From the NCBI GenBank assembly GCA_963734085.1, contig CAVTFT010000017.1:558001-622000 (forward strand): DNA of 64,000 bases, read 5' to 3'. The position numbers and the translations under genes are program-made. Source of the stretch: CAIWHR01 sp963734085. Lineage in GTDB: Bacteria > Pseudomonadota > Gammaproteobacteria > Burkholderiales > Casimicrobiaceae. This document shows positions 1 to 8,279 of this stretch, in pieces. Position 1 is the stretch's first letter; each line of letters starts with the position of its first letter. Below the pieces are notes generated by a model. The model searched no databases. It saw nothing but the letters and a program-made list of their open reading frames with translations, and was not told the origin of the DNA.

Positions 1-2
1 TG

Positions 3-1886
3 CGCGGCGCCGTGACGTGGAAGTCGATCGTCGGCACCAACGTCGCCGCCGACGCGCTGTCGAATCTCGCTTCGCCCGGCGTGACCGGTGGCGCACTGAT
101 CGTCATCGGCGAGGACTACGGCGAGGGCGCGAGCGTTGTCCAGGAGCGCACGGCGGCCTTCGCGCTCAAGTCGTCGCTGGTGCTGCTCGACCCGCGTCCG
201 GACCTCGCGCACATGGTGCGCATCGTCGAGGAGGGCTTCGCACTCTCCGAAGCGTCGAACACGCCGGTGATGCTGCAACTGCGCATCCGCGCGTGCCACG
301 TCCGCGGCAGTTTCGTCTGCAAGGACAACGTCGCGCCGTCGATTTCGGCGAAGCACCTGCAGGACGCGCCCGCCGCGTTCGACTATGGCCGGTTGTCGCA
401 TCCGCCCTCGACCTATCGCCACGAGAAGTTGAAAACGAGCGAGCGCCTCCCCGCCGCACGGAGGTACATCGTCGAGCACGGTCTGAACGAGACCTTTCCG
501 GGACAGCGCGACGATGTCGGGTTGATCGTCCAGGGCGGCCTCTACAACTCGCTCGTCCGCGCGTTGCAGGAACTCTCGCTCGCCGACGAGTTCGGCGGCA
601 GCGCGCTGCCGCTCTTCGTGCTGAACGCGACGTATCCGCTCGTGGGAGACGAGATCCGCGATTTCTGTCTCGGCAAGCGCGCGGTGCTGGTCGTCGAGGA
701 GGGACAGCCGGAGTTCATCGAGCAGGACATCATGACGATCCTGCGCCGTCTGGACTTGAACACCCGAGTCCATGGCAAGGACATGCTGCAGATGGCGGGC
801 GAATACACGATCGAGGTGATCGCGCGCGGCGTCGCGGCGTTCGCTGCGCAGCATGCGCCGGAGCTGACGCTCGAGACCGGGCGGGCGTGGCTCGATGGGA
901 TCACTGCGCGCCGCGAGGCCGTTGCGAGAGACCTCGTTGAACCGCTGCCGGCGCGACCGCCGCAGTTCTGCGTGGGCTGCCCGGAGCGGCCGGTGTTCGC
1001 GGCGCTGAAGCTCCTCCAGCAGGACATCGGCCGCGTGCACATCGCCGCCGACATCGGCTGCCATTCGTTCGCGTCGTTCGAGCCGTTCAACTCGGGCCAC
1101 ACGATACTCGGATACGGGATGAGCCTCGCCTCGCGCGCGGGCGTGTCGCCGATGATGCGCAGCCGCGCGCTCGCGATCATGGGCGACGGCGGCTTCTGGC
1201 ACAACGGGCTCGTCTCCGGCGTGCAGTCGGCGCTGTTTAACGGCGACGACGCCGTGCTCGTCATCCTCAAGAACGGCTACACGTCGGCGACCGGCACGCA
1301 GGAAATCCTTTCGACGCCGACCGAGGAATACAAGGCTCACGCGCCGGACAAGCACGAAAGCCTCGTCCATACCAACGTCGCGATCGAGCGGACGCTCAAA
1401 GGCATCGGCGTGCGGTGGTTGCGCAACGTCGACAGCTATCGCGTCGACGAAATGCGGCGCACGCTGCACGAAGCCTTCACGACCGATTTCGCCGGTCTCA
1501 AGGTGATCGTGGCCGAGGGTGAATGCCAGCTCGAGCGGCAGCGTCGCGTCAAGCCATGGCTCGCCGGCCTCGCCAACGCGGGCAAGCGCACGGTGCGCGT
1601 CAAGTACGGCGTCGACGAGGATGTCTGCTCGGGCGATCACTCGTGCATCCGGCTTTCCGGATGCCCGACGCTCTCGTTGAGGGCGAGCTCCGATCCCTTG
1701 AGGGTCGATCCGGTCGCGACGGTGCTGGACGGCTGCGTCGGCTGTGGCCTGTGCGGGGAGAACGCGCACGCGGCGGCGCTCTGCCCGTCGTTCTATCGCG
1801 GGGAAGTCATCCGTAATCCGAACTGGCGCGATCGCTTCGGTGCATGGCTGCGGCATGCGGTGATTCGTTTCCTCCAGCCCGCCTAA
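3..1886 (+). CDS. iorA: Indolepyruvate:ferredoxin oxidoreductase alpha subunit (5' partial)
   Basis: Catalytic thiamine-diphosphate subunit that oxidatively decarboxylates aryl-pyruvates to arylacetyl-CoA while reducing ferredoxin, in the cytoplasm. The reading frame is open to the window edge, so the true start lies upstream; the GTG at 12 is internal, and the first visible residues match the middle of the family's N-terminal domain. The diphosphate-binding segment GDGGFWHNG lies near residue 390 counted from that GTG. Two cysteine clusters close the protein, CSGDHSCIRLSGCP (about 539-552) and CVGCGLCGENAHAAALCP (about 575-592), as expected for the C-terminal 2x[4Fe-4S] domain. It is followed by iorB at a 40-base gap, so the two form a subunit pair. 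Family assignment is firm; the exact arylpyruvate used is inferred from the family. Confidence 0.9.
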   Translation, partial: RGAVTWKSIVGTNVAADALSNLASPGVTGGALIVIGEDYGEGASVVQERTAAFALKSSLVLLDPRPDLAHMVRIVEEGFALSEASNTPVMLQLRIRACHVRGSFVCKDNVAPSISAKHLQDAPAAFDYGRLSHPPSTYRHEKLKTSERLPAARRYIVEHGLNETFPGQRDDVGLIVQGGLYNSLVRALQELSLADEFGGSALPLFVLNATYPLVGDEIRDFCLGKRAVLVVEEGQPEFIEQDIMTILRRLDLNTRVHGKDMLQMAGEYTIEVIARGVAAFAAQHAPELTLETGRAWLDGITARREAVARDLVEPLPARPPQFCVGCPERPVFAALKLLQQDIGRVHIAADIGCHSFASFEPFNSGHTILGYGMSLASRAGVSPMMRSRALAIMGDGGFWHNGLVSGVQSALFNGDDAVLVILKNGYTSATGTQEILSTPTEEYKAHAPDKHESLVHTNVAIERTLKGIGVRWLRNVDSYRVDEMRRTLHEAFTTDFAGLKVIVAEGECQLERQRRVKPWLAGLANAGKRTVRVKYGVDEDVCSGDHSCIRLSGCPTLSLRASSDPLRVDPVATVLDGCVGCGLCGENAHAAALCPSFYRGEVIRNPNWRDRFGAWLRHAVIRFLQPA

Positions 1887-1926
1887 AGAGACCGATGAAG
1901 AGTCACCGTGTCAATCCGACGAACGC

Positions 1927-3555
1927 GTGCAGCATCGCGCCCCGCTCGTGACTAAACCGATTTCAATTCTGGTTGGCGCGCTTGGCGGCGAAGGCGGCGG
2001 TGTGCTCGCCGAATGGCTCGTCGCCACGGCGACCAATGCGGGGTACGCGGCACAGAGTACGTCGATTCCCGGTGTCGCGCAGCGCACCGGCGCCACGACG
2101 TATTACGTCGAGATCTATCCGGAGCCGATCGCCGCGCTCGCGGGCCGTAGCCCGGTGCTCTCGCTGCTCCCGGTTCCGGGGGGTGTCGACCTCGTCGTCG
2201 CGTCCGAGCTGCTCGAAGCGGTGCGCGCCGTGCAGAACGGCATGGTCAGCGCGGAGCGGACGACGTTGATCACTTCGCTCGGCCGCACGCTGACGACCGC
2301 GGAAAAGATGCCCCTCGGCGACGGCCGCTTCGATTCGGAATTGCTGCAGGACGTTGCGCGTCGCCACAGCCGCAGTCTCGTTGCCTTCGACATGGCGCAA
2401 CTCACCCGCGATGCGGGCACCGTCGTCAGCGCCGTGATGTACGGCGCGATCGCGGCGTCGGGCGTGCTGCCGTTCGATCGCGGCGCGTTCGAAGCGGTGA
2501 TCCGCGATTCGGGCCGCGATGCCGCGGCGAGTCTCGCCGGGTTCGCGCGCGCATGGGACGCAACGCGCGCGGCGATGTCCGCTACGGGCAGCGCCACGGC
2601 CCGAGTCAGCGCCGCGCCGGCCCGTTCGGTGCCGGTGGCGGCGGCATGGACCGACGCATTGCGCGCGGCCTTTCCCGCCGCGACGCACGAGTTCGTCGAG
2701 ATCGGCTACGCGCGCCTGCGCGACTACCAGAATCGCGCGTATGCCGACCTGTATGTGGATCGGCTGGCGCGGATCCTTGCGGCCGAGCGCAAAGCCGATG
2801 TCGTCGGCGCGCACGAATTTGCGCTGACGCGCGAGACCGCGCGCTTTCTCGCGTTGTGGATGGCGTTCGACGACATCGTTCGCGTCGCCGACCTGAAATG
2901 CCGCGCGAGCCGCTTTGCGCGCGTGCGGAGCGAGGTGACCGCCGGCCCGCGCGACATCGTTCGCATCGTCGATTACTTCAAGCCCGGCGTGCCCGAGCTC
3001 GCGTCGCTGCTGCCGCGGCCGGTGGCGTCGCGGCTCGCTGCCTGGGACCGGCGCCGCCAGGCGCGCGGAAAACACCCGCTGTCGTTCGCGCTCACGCTTG
3101 CCACTGATAGCGTGACCGGCTTTGTCGCGCTGCGCGCGCTCGCGCGGCTCTCCTGGCTGCGCCGGCATGGGGCACGCTTTGCCGAAGAGCAGACGGCGAT
3201 CGAGCATTGGCTTGCGGCGATCGGGACGGCCGCTCGCGACGACTGGCAGCTGGCGCTCGAGATCGCGCTCTGCGGACGTCTCGTCAAGGGCTACGGCGCG
3301 ACCAGCGAGCGCGGCAAGGACAACCTCCGGCATATCCTCGGGCATCTCGCCGGCAACGCCGCGCTGGCCGCCGGTGAGCGCGCGCTGGCGGTGCGCGCGG
3401 CGCGCGAGGCTGCGCTTGCCGATGAGGCCGGGAAGGCTCTGGACCAGGCGCTGGTCGCGCACGGCGCACCGCCACGGCCCGTGAAGGCGGAGCCGATCGT
3501 CTGGGCGAAGCGGCCGTCGGCTGGGCGCGTTTCTCGCGTGGAGCACGTTTCGTGA
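1927..3555 (+). CDS. iorB: Indolepyruvate oxidoreductase beta subunit with C-terminal extension
   Basis: Second subunit of the aryl-pyruvate:ferredoxin oxidoreductase, carrying the 2-oxoacid oxidoreductase gamma-type domain. The N-terminal 190 residues show the glycine-rich GALGGEGGGVLAEW motif near residue 16, then the typical PGVAQRTGATTYYVEI segment. The remaining 350 residues are a helical, Arg/Ala-rich extension of the type (DUF6537) normally found at the end of fused indolepyruvate oxidoreductases. At 542 residues the protein is far longer than the about 200 residues of an archaeal IorB, so this is the split bacterial arrangement. Start is uncertain: GTG at 1927, or GTG at 1948, which would begin only a few residues before the conserved region. 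Its stop overlaps the thioesterase start by 4 bases. Confidence 0.87.
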   Translation: MQHRAPLVTKPISILVGALGGEGGGVLAEWLVATATNAGYAAQSTSIPGVAQRTGATTYYVEIYPEPIAALAGRSPVLSLLPVPGGVDLVVASELLEAVRAVQNGMVSAERTTLITSLGRTLTTAEKMPLGDGRFDSELLQDVARRHSRSLVAFDMAQLTRDAGTVVSAVMYGAIAASGVLPFDRGAFEAVIRDSGRDAAASLAGFARAWDATRAAMSATGSATARVSAAPARSVPVAAAWTDALRAAFPAATHEFVEIGYARLRDYQNRAYADLYVDRLARILAAERKADVVGAHEFALTRETARFLALWMAFDDIVRVADLKCRASRFARVRSEVTAGPRDIVRIVDYFKPGVPELASLLPRPVASRLAAWDRRRQARGKHPLSFALTLATDSVTGFVALRALARLSWLRRHGARFAEEQTAIEHWLAAIGTAARDDWQLALEIALCGRLVKGYGATSERGKDNLRHILGHLAGNAALAAGERALAVRAAREAALADEAGKALDQALVAHGAPPRPVKAEPIVWAKRPSAGRVSRVEHVS

Positions 3556-3971
3556 CGCGCCGCCACACGACGCGCTTCACGATCGAGTTCGGCGACTGCG
3601 ATCCCGCGCAGATCGTGTTCTATCCGAACTTTCTCAAATGGATCGACTCGGCGGCGCGGCATTTTTTCGTTGCCGCTGGCGTTTCGTCGTGGTCCGAGAT
3701 GGAAGCCGCGACCGGCATCATCGGCACGCCGCTGGTCGAGGTGTCGATGCGCTTCATCCGGCCGGCGACCTACGGCGAAGACATCACCGTCGAATCATGG
3801 ATCGACGAATGGCGGGGCAAGAGCTTCGTGATGAAGCACATCGTACGCCGCGGCGACGACGTGCTGGTCGAAGGGCAGGAGACACGGGTGTTCGCGCGAC
3901 GCCATCCGGAGGATGCCAAGCGAATCCAGGCGGTAGTGCCGCCGGACGACGTCCGCCGCCGCTTCGAATGA
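3552..3971 (+). CDS. Acyl-CoA thioesterase, 4-hydroxybenzoyl-CoA thioesterase (YbgC-like) family
   Basis: Single hotdog-fold thioesterase of 139 residues, the usual length for the family. The N-terminal stretch FGDCDPAQIVFYPNFLKW carries the catalytic aspartate in the D-x-x-P/A-x-x-I/V-x-Y/F-x-x-Y/F pattern of 4-hydroxybenzoyl-CoA thioesterases. The GTG start overlaps the iorB stop (GTGA), so it is translationally coupled to iorAB. The likely role is hydrolysis of the arylacetyl-CoA or related CoA ester made by IorAB, releasing the free acid and CoA. The substrate is inference from context; a general YbgC-like housekeeping thioesterase is the alternative. Confidence 0.85.
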   Translation: MTRRHTTRFTIEFGDCDPAQIVFYPNFLKWIDSAARHFFVAAGVSSWSEMEAATGIIGTPLVEVSMRFIRPATYGEDITVESWIDEWRGKSFVMKHIVRRGDDVLVEGQETRVFARRHPEDAKRIQAVVPPDDVRRRFE

Positions 3972-4071
3972 TGGTGCGTGTGGCGCTTCCGCCTGAAGCG
4001 GTGACGAGGGTGGCACGATAACGGATTCGCGGGCGCGAACGGCGCATCGCGAACGATCAAGGAGGAGCTCG

Positions 4072-4596
4072 ATGCAGGACGCGGCGCCAATCGGCCGGGA
4101 GCGCTTCGGACCCGTGGGCCGATTCCTGCGCGCGCTCGCCCGCAATCTTGCGATTGCCGGCGGACTCGTCTTCGTCGCGCTGGTCGCGATGTCGATCGTG
4201 TCGATCGTCGGCCGGAAAATCTTCGCGTGGCCCGTTCCGGGCGACGTCGAGATCCTGCAGATGTGCGCGGCGTTCGCGGCGTCGGCTTTTTTCGCCTGGT
4301 GCCACCTCGCCAACGGTGACGTCAAGGTCGATTTCTTCACTCATCGTCTCGCGCCGCGCAAGGTCGCCCGCCTCGACGCCTTCGGATCGCTGCTGGTCGG
4401 CTTGTTCGGGGCGGTGCTGGCGTGGCGGACGGCGGCGGGCGCGTGGTCATTGCGCGAAGTCGGCGAGACCTCGGCGGTCCTCGGCTGGCCGGTCTGGCTC
4501 GCGCAGGCGCTGATGGTGCCGGGATTCGCGCTGCTCGCGGCGGCGGGATTCTATCTGTGCATTCATTTGCTCGTCGCTTCGGTGCGTGAAAAATGA
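4072..4596 (+). CDS. dctQ: TRAP transporter small permease subunit (DctQ type)
   Basis: Small integral membrane subunit of a tripartite ATP-independent periplasmic transporter, which uses an ion gradient for uptake. The 174-residue protein has four hydrophobic helices, the first at about residues 25-46, and the family segment RKIFAWPVPGDVEILQM near residue 48. A strong ribosome site AAGGAGG precedes the ATG. It is the first gene of a three-gene set whose order is small permease, large permease, binding protein. Its stop overlaps the start of the large permease (ATGA). It lies about 100 bases after the thioesterase, so co-transcription with iorAB is possible. Confidence 0.92.
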   Translation: MQDAAPIGRERFGPVGRFLRALARNLAIAGGLVFVALVAMSIVSIVGRKIFAWPVPGDVEILQMCAAFAASAFFAWCHLANGDVKVDFFTHRLAPRKVARLDAFGSLLVGLFGAVLAWRTAAGAWSLREVGETSAVLGWPVWLAQALMVPGFALLAAAGFYLCIHLLVASVREK

Positions 4597-5924
4597 GCGG
4601 CATCGAACTTGGCTTCGTGATTTTCGGCGTGATGCTCGCGCTGATGGTGGTGCGGGTGCCGATCGGCATCGCAATGTTTGTCGTCGGGGCGGGCGGATAC
4701 GTCTACTTGACGAGCGGCAACTTCACCGCGCTCCTGAACTCGCTCAAGAATCTCGCCTACGCCCGGCTGTCGAACTACGATCTGGTCGTCATCCCGCTTT
4801 TCCTGCTGATGGGGCAGTTCGCCACGCATGGCGGGCTCTCCAAGGCGCTGTTCCGGTTCGTCGGCGCGTTCCTCGGCCACCGCAAAGGCGGCATCGCGAT
4901 GGCGGCGATCGGCGCGTGCGCCGGCTTCGGTGCGATCTGTGGCTCGTCGGTGGCGACTGCGGCGACGATGGGCCAGGTGGCGCTGCCCGAATTGCGCCGC
5001 TTTGGCTATTCGGGGTCGCTTGCGACCGGCGCGCTCGCCGCGGGTGGCACTCTGGGCATCATGATTCCGCCCTCGGTGCCGCTCGTCATCTATGCGATCC
5101 TGACGCAGGAATCGATCGGCAAGCTGTTCATGGCTGCCGTGCTCCCCGGCATCATCGCGATGCTGGGGTACATGCTCGTGGTAAAGATCGTCGTTACGCT
5201 CAAGCCCGACGCCGGTCCCGCCGGACCGCGCGTCGCGTGGCCCGAGCGCCTGAAAAGCCTTCTCTCCGTGCTGCCGGTGCTGCTCGTCTTCGTCGTCGTC
5301 ATCGTCGGCATCTATGGCGGCTGGTCGACGCCGACGGAAGCCGCGGCGATCGGCGCCGCTGCCTGCGGCGTCATCGCGATCGTCAACGGCGGGATGCGCG
5401 GCAAGGGCCTCTCCGACAGCGCGCTCGGCACGGCGCAGGCGACCGCGATGATCTACCTCGTGCTGCTCGGCGCCGACATGATGAATACGACGCTCGCACT
5501 GTCGCAGATGCCCGGCGAGCTCGCGGGCTGGGTCAAGGGAAGCGGGCTTCCGCCGCTTTCGGTGATGGTGATGATCCTGCTGATCTACATCTTTCTGGGC
5601 TGCGTGATGGACGCGCTGGCGATGATCCTGCTCACGATCCCCATCTTCTATCCGATGGTGATGGCGCTCGACTTCTGGGGGATGTCATCGTCCGACAAGT
5701 CGATCTGGTTCGGAATCCTCGCGCTGATGGTGGTCGAGATCGGCCTCGTTCATCCGCCGGTGGGGTTGAATGTGTACATCATCAATCGGATGGCCAAGGA
5801 CGTGCCGCTGACCGCGACGTTCCGCGGCGTGGTTCCGTTCTTGGTGTCCGATGCGGTTCGCACCACGCTGCTGCTCTTTTTTCCGGTCATTTCGCTCTAT
5901 CTCGTTCACGCGTTCGAGCGCTAA
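4593..5924 (+). CDS. dctM: TRAP transporter large permease subunit (DctM type)
   Basis: Large membrane subunit that carries the translocation pathway of the TRAP transporter. At 443 residues with about a dozen hydrophobic segments it has the standard DctM size. Recognisable family segments are LFLLMGQFATHGGLS near residue 70, CAGFGAICGSSVATAATMG near 110, and IMIPPSVPLVIYAI near 157. The Pro-rich GLVHPPVGLNVYIIN segment near residue 387 is also typical. It starts within the last codons of the small permease and ends 12 bases before the binding protein. Confidence 0.94.
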   Translation: MSGIELGFVIFGVMLALMVVRVPIGIAMFVVGAGGYVYLTSGNFTALLNSLKNLAYARLSNYDLVVIPLFLLMGQFATHGGLSKALFRFVGAFLGHRKGGIAMAAIGACAGFGAICGSSVATAATMGQVALPELRRFGYSGSLATGALAAGGTLGIMIPPSVPLVIYAILTQESIGKLFMAAVLPGIIAMLGYMLVVKIVVTLKPDAGPAGPRVAWPERLKSLLSVLPVLLVFVVVIVGIYGGWSTPTEAAAIGAAACGVIAIVNGGMRGKGLSDSALGTAQATAMIYLVLLGADMMNTTLALSQMPGELAGWVKGSGLPPLSVMVMILLIYIFLGCVMDALAMILLTIPIFYPMVMALDFWGMSSSDKSIWFGILALMVVEIGLVHPPVGLNVYIINRMAKDVPLTATFRGVVPFLVSDAVRTTLLLFFPVISLYLVHAFER

Positions 5925-5936
5925 GGAGGAGGTCGC

Positions 5937-6971
5937 ATGAAATCGCGCAATTCTATGGGTCTGGCTGCATCGCTCGCTGTTGCGTTCGCCTGCGGGGCCG
6001 CGTCGGCACAGGAAGTCGTGCTCAAGGTCGAGCACTTCCTGGGACCGAATTCGACGGCGCAGAAACAGTTGCTGGGACCGTGGTGCGACAAGATCGCCGC
6101 GGAGTCCGGCGGCAAGCTCAAATGCCAGATCTATCCGGCGATGCAGCTCGGCGGCACGCCGCCGCAGCTCTTCGACCAGGCGAAGGACGGCGTCGTCGAC
6201 ATCGTCTGGACGATTCCGACGTACCAGGCCGGGCGCTTCGTCAAGTCCGAGGTCTTCGAGCTGCCGTATCTCATCAAGACGGCGGAAACGGGCAGCCCGG
6301 CGCTGTGGGAATACATCCAGAAGAATTCACTCGACGAATTCAAGGGCACGAAGCTGATCCTTGTGCACGTCCACGACGGTGCGCAGCTTCACTTCACGAC
6401 GAAGGACGTCAAGACGCTCGAGGACTTGAAAGGCCTCAAGGTGCGCGCGCCCACGCGCATCTCGACGAAGGTGCTGACGGCGCTGGGGGCCGTGCCGGTT
6501 CAGATGCCGGTTCCCCAGGTTCCCGAGGCAATGGCCAAGGGCGTCGTCGACGGGGCGTCGCTGCCGTGGGAAGTCGTTCCGGCGCTCAAGATCGACGAAA
6601 TCGCGAAAACCCATACCGAGTCCGCGCCAGGCCAGCCGACGATGTCGAACACGATCTTCGTCGTCGCGATGAATCAGGCGAAATACGACAGCTTGCCGCC
6701 GGAGCTGAAGAAGGTCATCGACGCCAACAGCGGCATCGAAACATCGCGCTGGGCAGGGAAGATCTGGGACGGCACGATTGCGCCGGCGCGCAAGTCCGCG
6801 CTGGAGCACAAGGCGACGATCAACGTGCTGACGCCGACCGAGTACGAACGCTGGAAGAAAGCAACCGAGGGCGTCGACAAGGACTGGATCGGCGAGGCCA
6901 ACGCCAAGGGCGCGAACGGTGCGGCGCTGCTCGACGACGCGAAGGCGCTGATCAAGAAGAACGGCGGATAG
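5937..6971 (+). CDS. dctP: TRAP transporter substrate-binding protein (DctP family)
   Basis: Periplasmic solute receptor of the preceding TRAP permease. A Sec signal peptide covers about residues 1-23 (hydrophobic core LAASLAVAFACGAASA, cleavage before QEV). The mature protein of about 320 residues has the DctP fold signatures, including VRAPTRISTKVLTALGAVPV around residue 170, the region of the arginine that usually salt-bridges a carboxylate ligand. The ribosome site AAGGAGGAGG precedes the ATG. The ligand is probably a carboxylic acid, and given iorAB upstream an aromatic or branched keto acid is a fair guess; the sequence alone does not settle it. Confidence 0.92.
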   Translation: MKSRNSMGLAASLAVAFACGAASAQEVVLKVEHFLGPNSTAQKQLLGPWCDKIAAESGGKLKCQIYPAMQLGGTPPQLFDQAKDGVVDIVWTIPTYQAGRFVKSEVFELPYLIKTAETGSPALWEYIQKNSLDEFKGTKLILVHVHDGAQLHFTTKDVKTLEDLKGLKVRAPTRISTKVLTALGAVPVQMPVPQVPEAMAKGVVDGASLPWEVVPALKIDEIAKTHTESAPGQPTMSNTIFVVAMNQAKYDSLPPELKKVIDANSGIETSRWAGKIWDGTIAPARKSALEHKATINVLTPTEYERWKKATEGVDKDWIGEANAKGANGAALLDDAKALIKKNGG

Positions 6972-7060
6972 CCTCGGATCAGGCAGCCGTCGTCGGCTGG
7001 TTGCTAATCCCTCGAGACGTTGTCTCCGAGTCGAATGCGGCCACGCATGCAATACTGGGT

Positions 7061-7133
7061 CGTCCCCGCGGAGGCGGGGACCCAGTGTCGTTGAACTGTC
7101 GCCTTGCACTCGCGACAGAAGACGCTGGATTCC
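7061..7133. repeat. Dispersed palindromic repeat, copy A (first part)
   Basis: Starts with the GC-rich inverted repeat CCCCGCGGAGGCGGGG, then CCAGTGTCGTTGAACTG and an internal stretch, and ends at AAGACGCTGGATTCC. The expected second palindrome (CCCGCGTTCGCGGGAATGACG) is displaced: its right half appears at 7242-7262, after about 108 inserted bases. The bases just upstream (7023-7037, TCTCCGAGTCGAATG) also match the flank of the copy at 63178, so the element may be longer than its palindromic core. Confidence 0.75.
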
Positions 7134-7241
7134 GGCCTCTGCACATGCGGGGCCGCTCCACATGAGGGAACGTCGGCCGGACCACTCGTTTGGCGACGCG
7201 CCCTGCGGGCCATGGCTTCGCCCGCCGCACTCGCGGCTGTA

Positions 7242-7264
7242 TTCGCGGGAATGACGATTGCGCG
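7242..7264. repeat. Dispersed palindromic repeat, copy A (displaced right end)
   Basis: Sequence TTCGCGGGAATGACGATTGC matches the right end of the copy at 63205-63310, including the flanking GATTGCGC, which marks it as the displaced tail of the element that begins at 7061. Confidence 0.65.
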
Positions 7265-7319
7265 GGATTCATGCATAGCGGAAACGACGTCCTGAACCTG
7301 CATCGCTGGTGAGCCAGCG

Positions 7320-8123
7320 TCACGCGGCGGTTGGCGTGGCCGCCCTGGGCCGCCCCTGATCGTAGCGACGGTCGTAGTCGGGATCGAGCGTCCCCATCCA
7401 CCGGTCCCAGAAGAGGAAGTAGAGGCCGTAATTGTTCCGGGCGGTCGCGTGGTGCGTGTTGTGGGCAACCGACGTATTGATCCACCGCCCGAGCCAGTGC
7501 CGCGACCAGCCGGGCGGGTAGAGCTCGTACCCGGAGTGGCCGTAGACGTTCACTGCGGTCGAGATCACCTGGAACAGGATCAGCGCGAGCGGGTGCATCG
7601 GCACGACGAAGAGGATCACGACAACCCCGCCCGCCTGGACGATGGATTCCGTCGGATGGAACGCGTATGCGGTCCACGGTGTGGGGTTCGTCGACAGGTG
7701 ATGAATGCGGTGCACGCGCGGAAAGATCGAGCGCAGGTGCAGCAGCCGGTGCGTCCAGTAGAAGTACGTGTCGTGCACGACGAGCGCCACCGCGATCGAG
7801 ACCACGAACCACGGGAAGCCGTATTGCCCGATGGCACGATAGAGCAGAGTGTGCGGGACCACTCCCGCGAAGGCCAGGATCCCATTGATCGCGCCGAACA
7901 CGGCCACGGCGAACGCGGCGTAGCCGATCTCGCGTCCGATCTGCGCCGCGGCGGGCATCGCCGGCTGCAGCTTGCGCGCTCGTTCGGCAACGCCCCGCCG
8001 GTAGCCGAGACCCCAGGCGATGCCGGCGAACACGAAATAGCGGACGGCGAACAGGCCGGCGAGCACGAGCGTCGGCGTCCAGAAGGCGCCCGGTGCGCTC
8101 AGCAGCGAGTAGTACGCGTCCAT
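7320..8123 (-). CDS. Sterol desaturase / fatty acid hydroxylase family membrane protein
   Basis: Integral membrane non-heme di-iron hydroxylase or desaturase of 267 residues. The three histidine boxes of the family are visible: HDTYFYWTHRLLH (HX4H type), HRIHHLSTNPTPW (HXXHH) and HNTHHATARNNYGLYF near the C-terminus (HXXHH), the last followed by the typical FWDRWMGTLDPDY. Four hydrophobic segments precede and separate the boxes. These residues bind the two irons; the substrate is a membrane lipid or sterol-like compound in known members but cannot be told here. It stands alone, convergent to the TRAP genes and divergent from the MBL-fold operon. Confidence 0.9.
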   Translation of the reverse strand: MDAYYSLLSAPGAFWTPTLVLAGLFAVRYFVFAGIAWGLGYRRGVAERARKLQPAMPAAAQIGREIGYAAFAVAVFGAINGILAFAGVVPHTLLYRAIGQYGFPWFVVSIAVALVVHDTYFYWTHRLLHLRSIFPRVHRIHHLSTNPTPWTAYAFHPTESIVQAGGVVVILFVVPMHPLALILFQVISTAVNVYGHSGYELYPPGWSRHWLGRWINTSVAHNTHHATARNNYGLYFLFWDRWMGTLDPDYDRRYDQGRPRAATPTAA

Positions 8124-8279
8124 GGCGGCGATTATCGCTCCTCCCGCGGACCGTGGAAATCGCTTGCACTCGGTACCGACGTCCGGCGCTCGAAAACCCG
8201 CCGCGGCACGTCAACAAATCTCCGGCGCTCCGAGGATCGGTTACCATTTCAACCCCCCGCCAGCTCCAGGACCTCCGCC

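Larger units (their letters stand above)
6972..7319. other. Intergenic region holding an interrupted copy of the dispersed repeat
   Basis: A 348-base gap between the TRAP binding protein and the convergent desaturase. No convincing gene is visible. Most of it is a copy of the dispersed palindromic repeat also found at 9247, 18711 and 63205, here split by about 108 unrelated bases. The short ORFs across it have no recognisable product. Confidence 0.7.

Noticed and set aside
1963..3546. 527-codon - strand frame opposite iorB
   Set aside because: Antisense shadow of a conserved gene; composition is Arg/His-rich without any domain.
4586..7165. 859-codon + strand frame overlapping the TRAP genes
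   Set aside because: Arg-rich out-of-frame reading of dctM and dctP, which have clear signatures, ribosome sites and start/stop overlaps.
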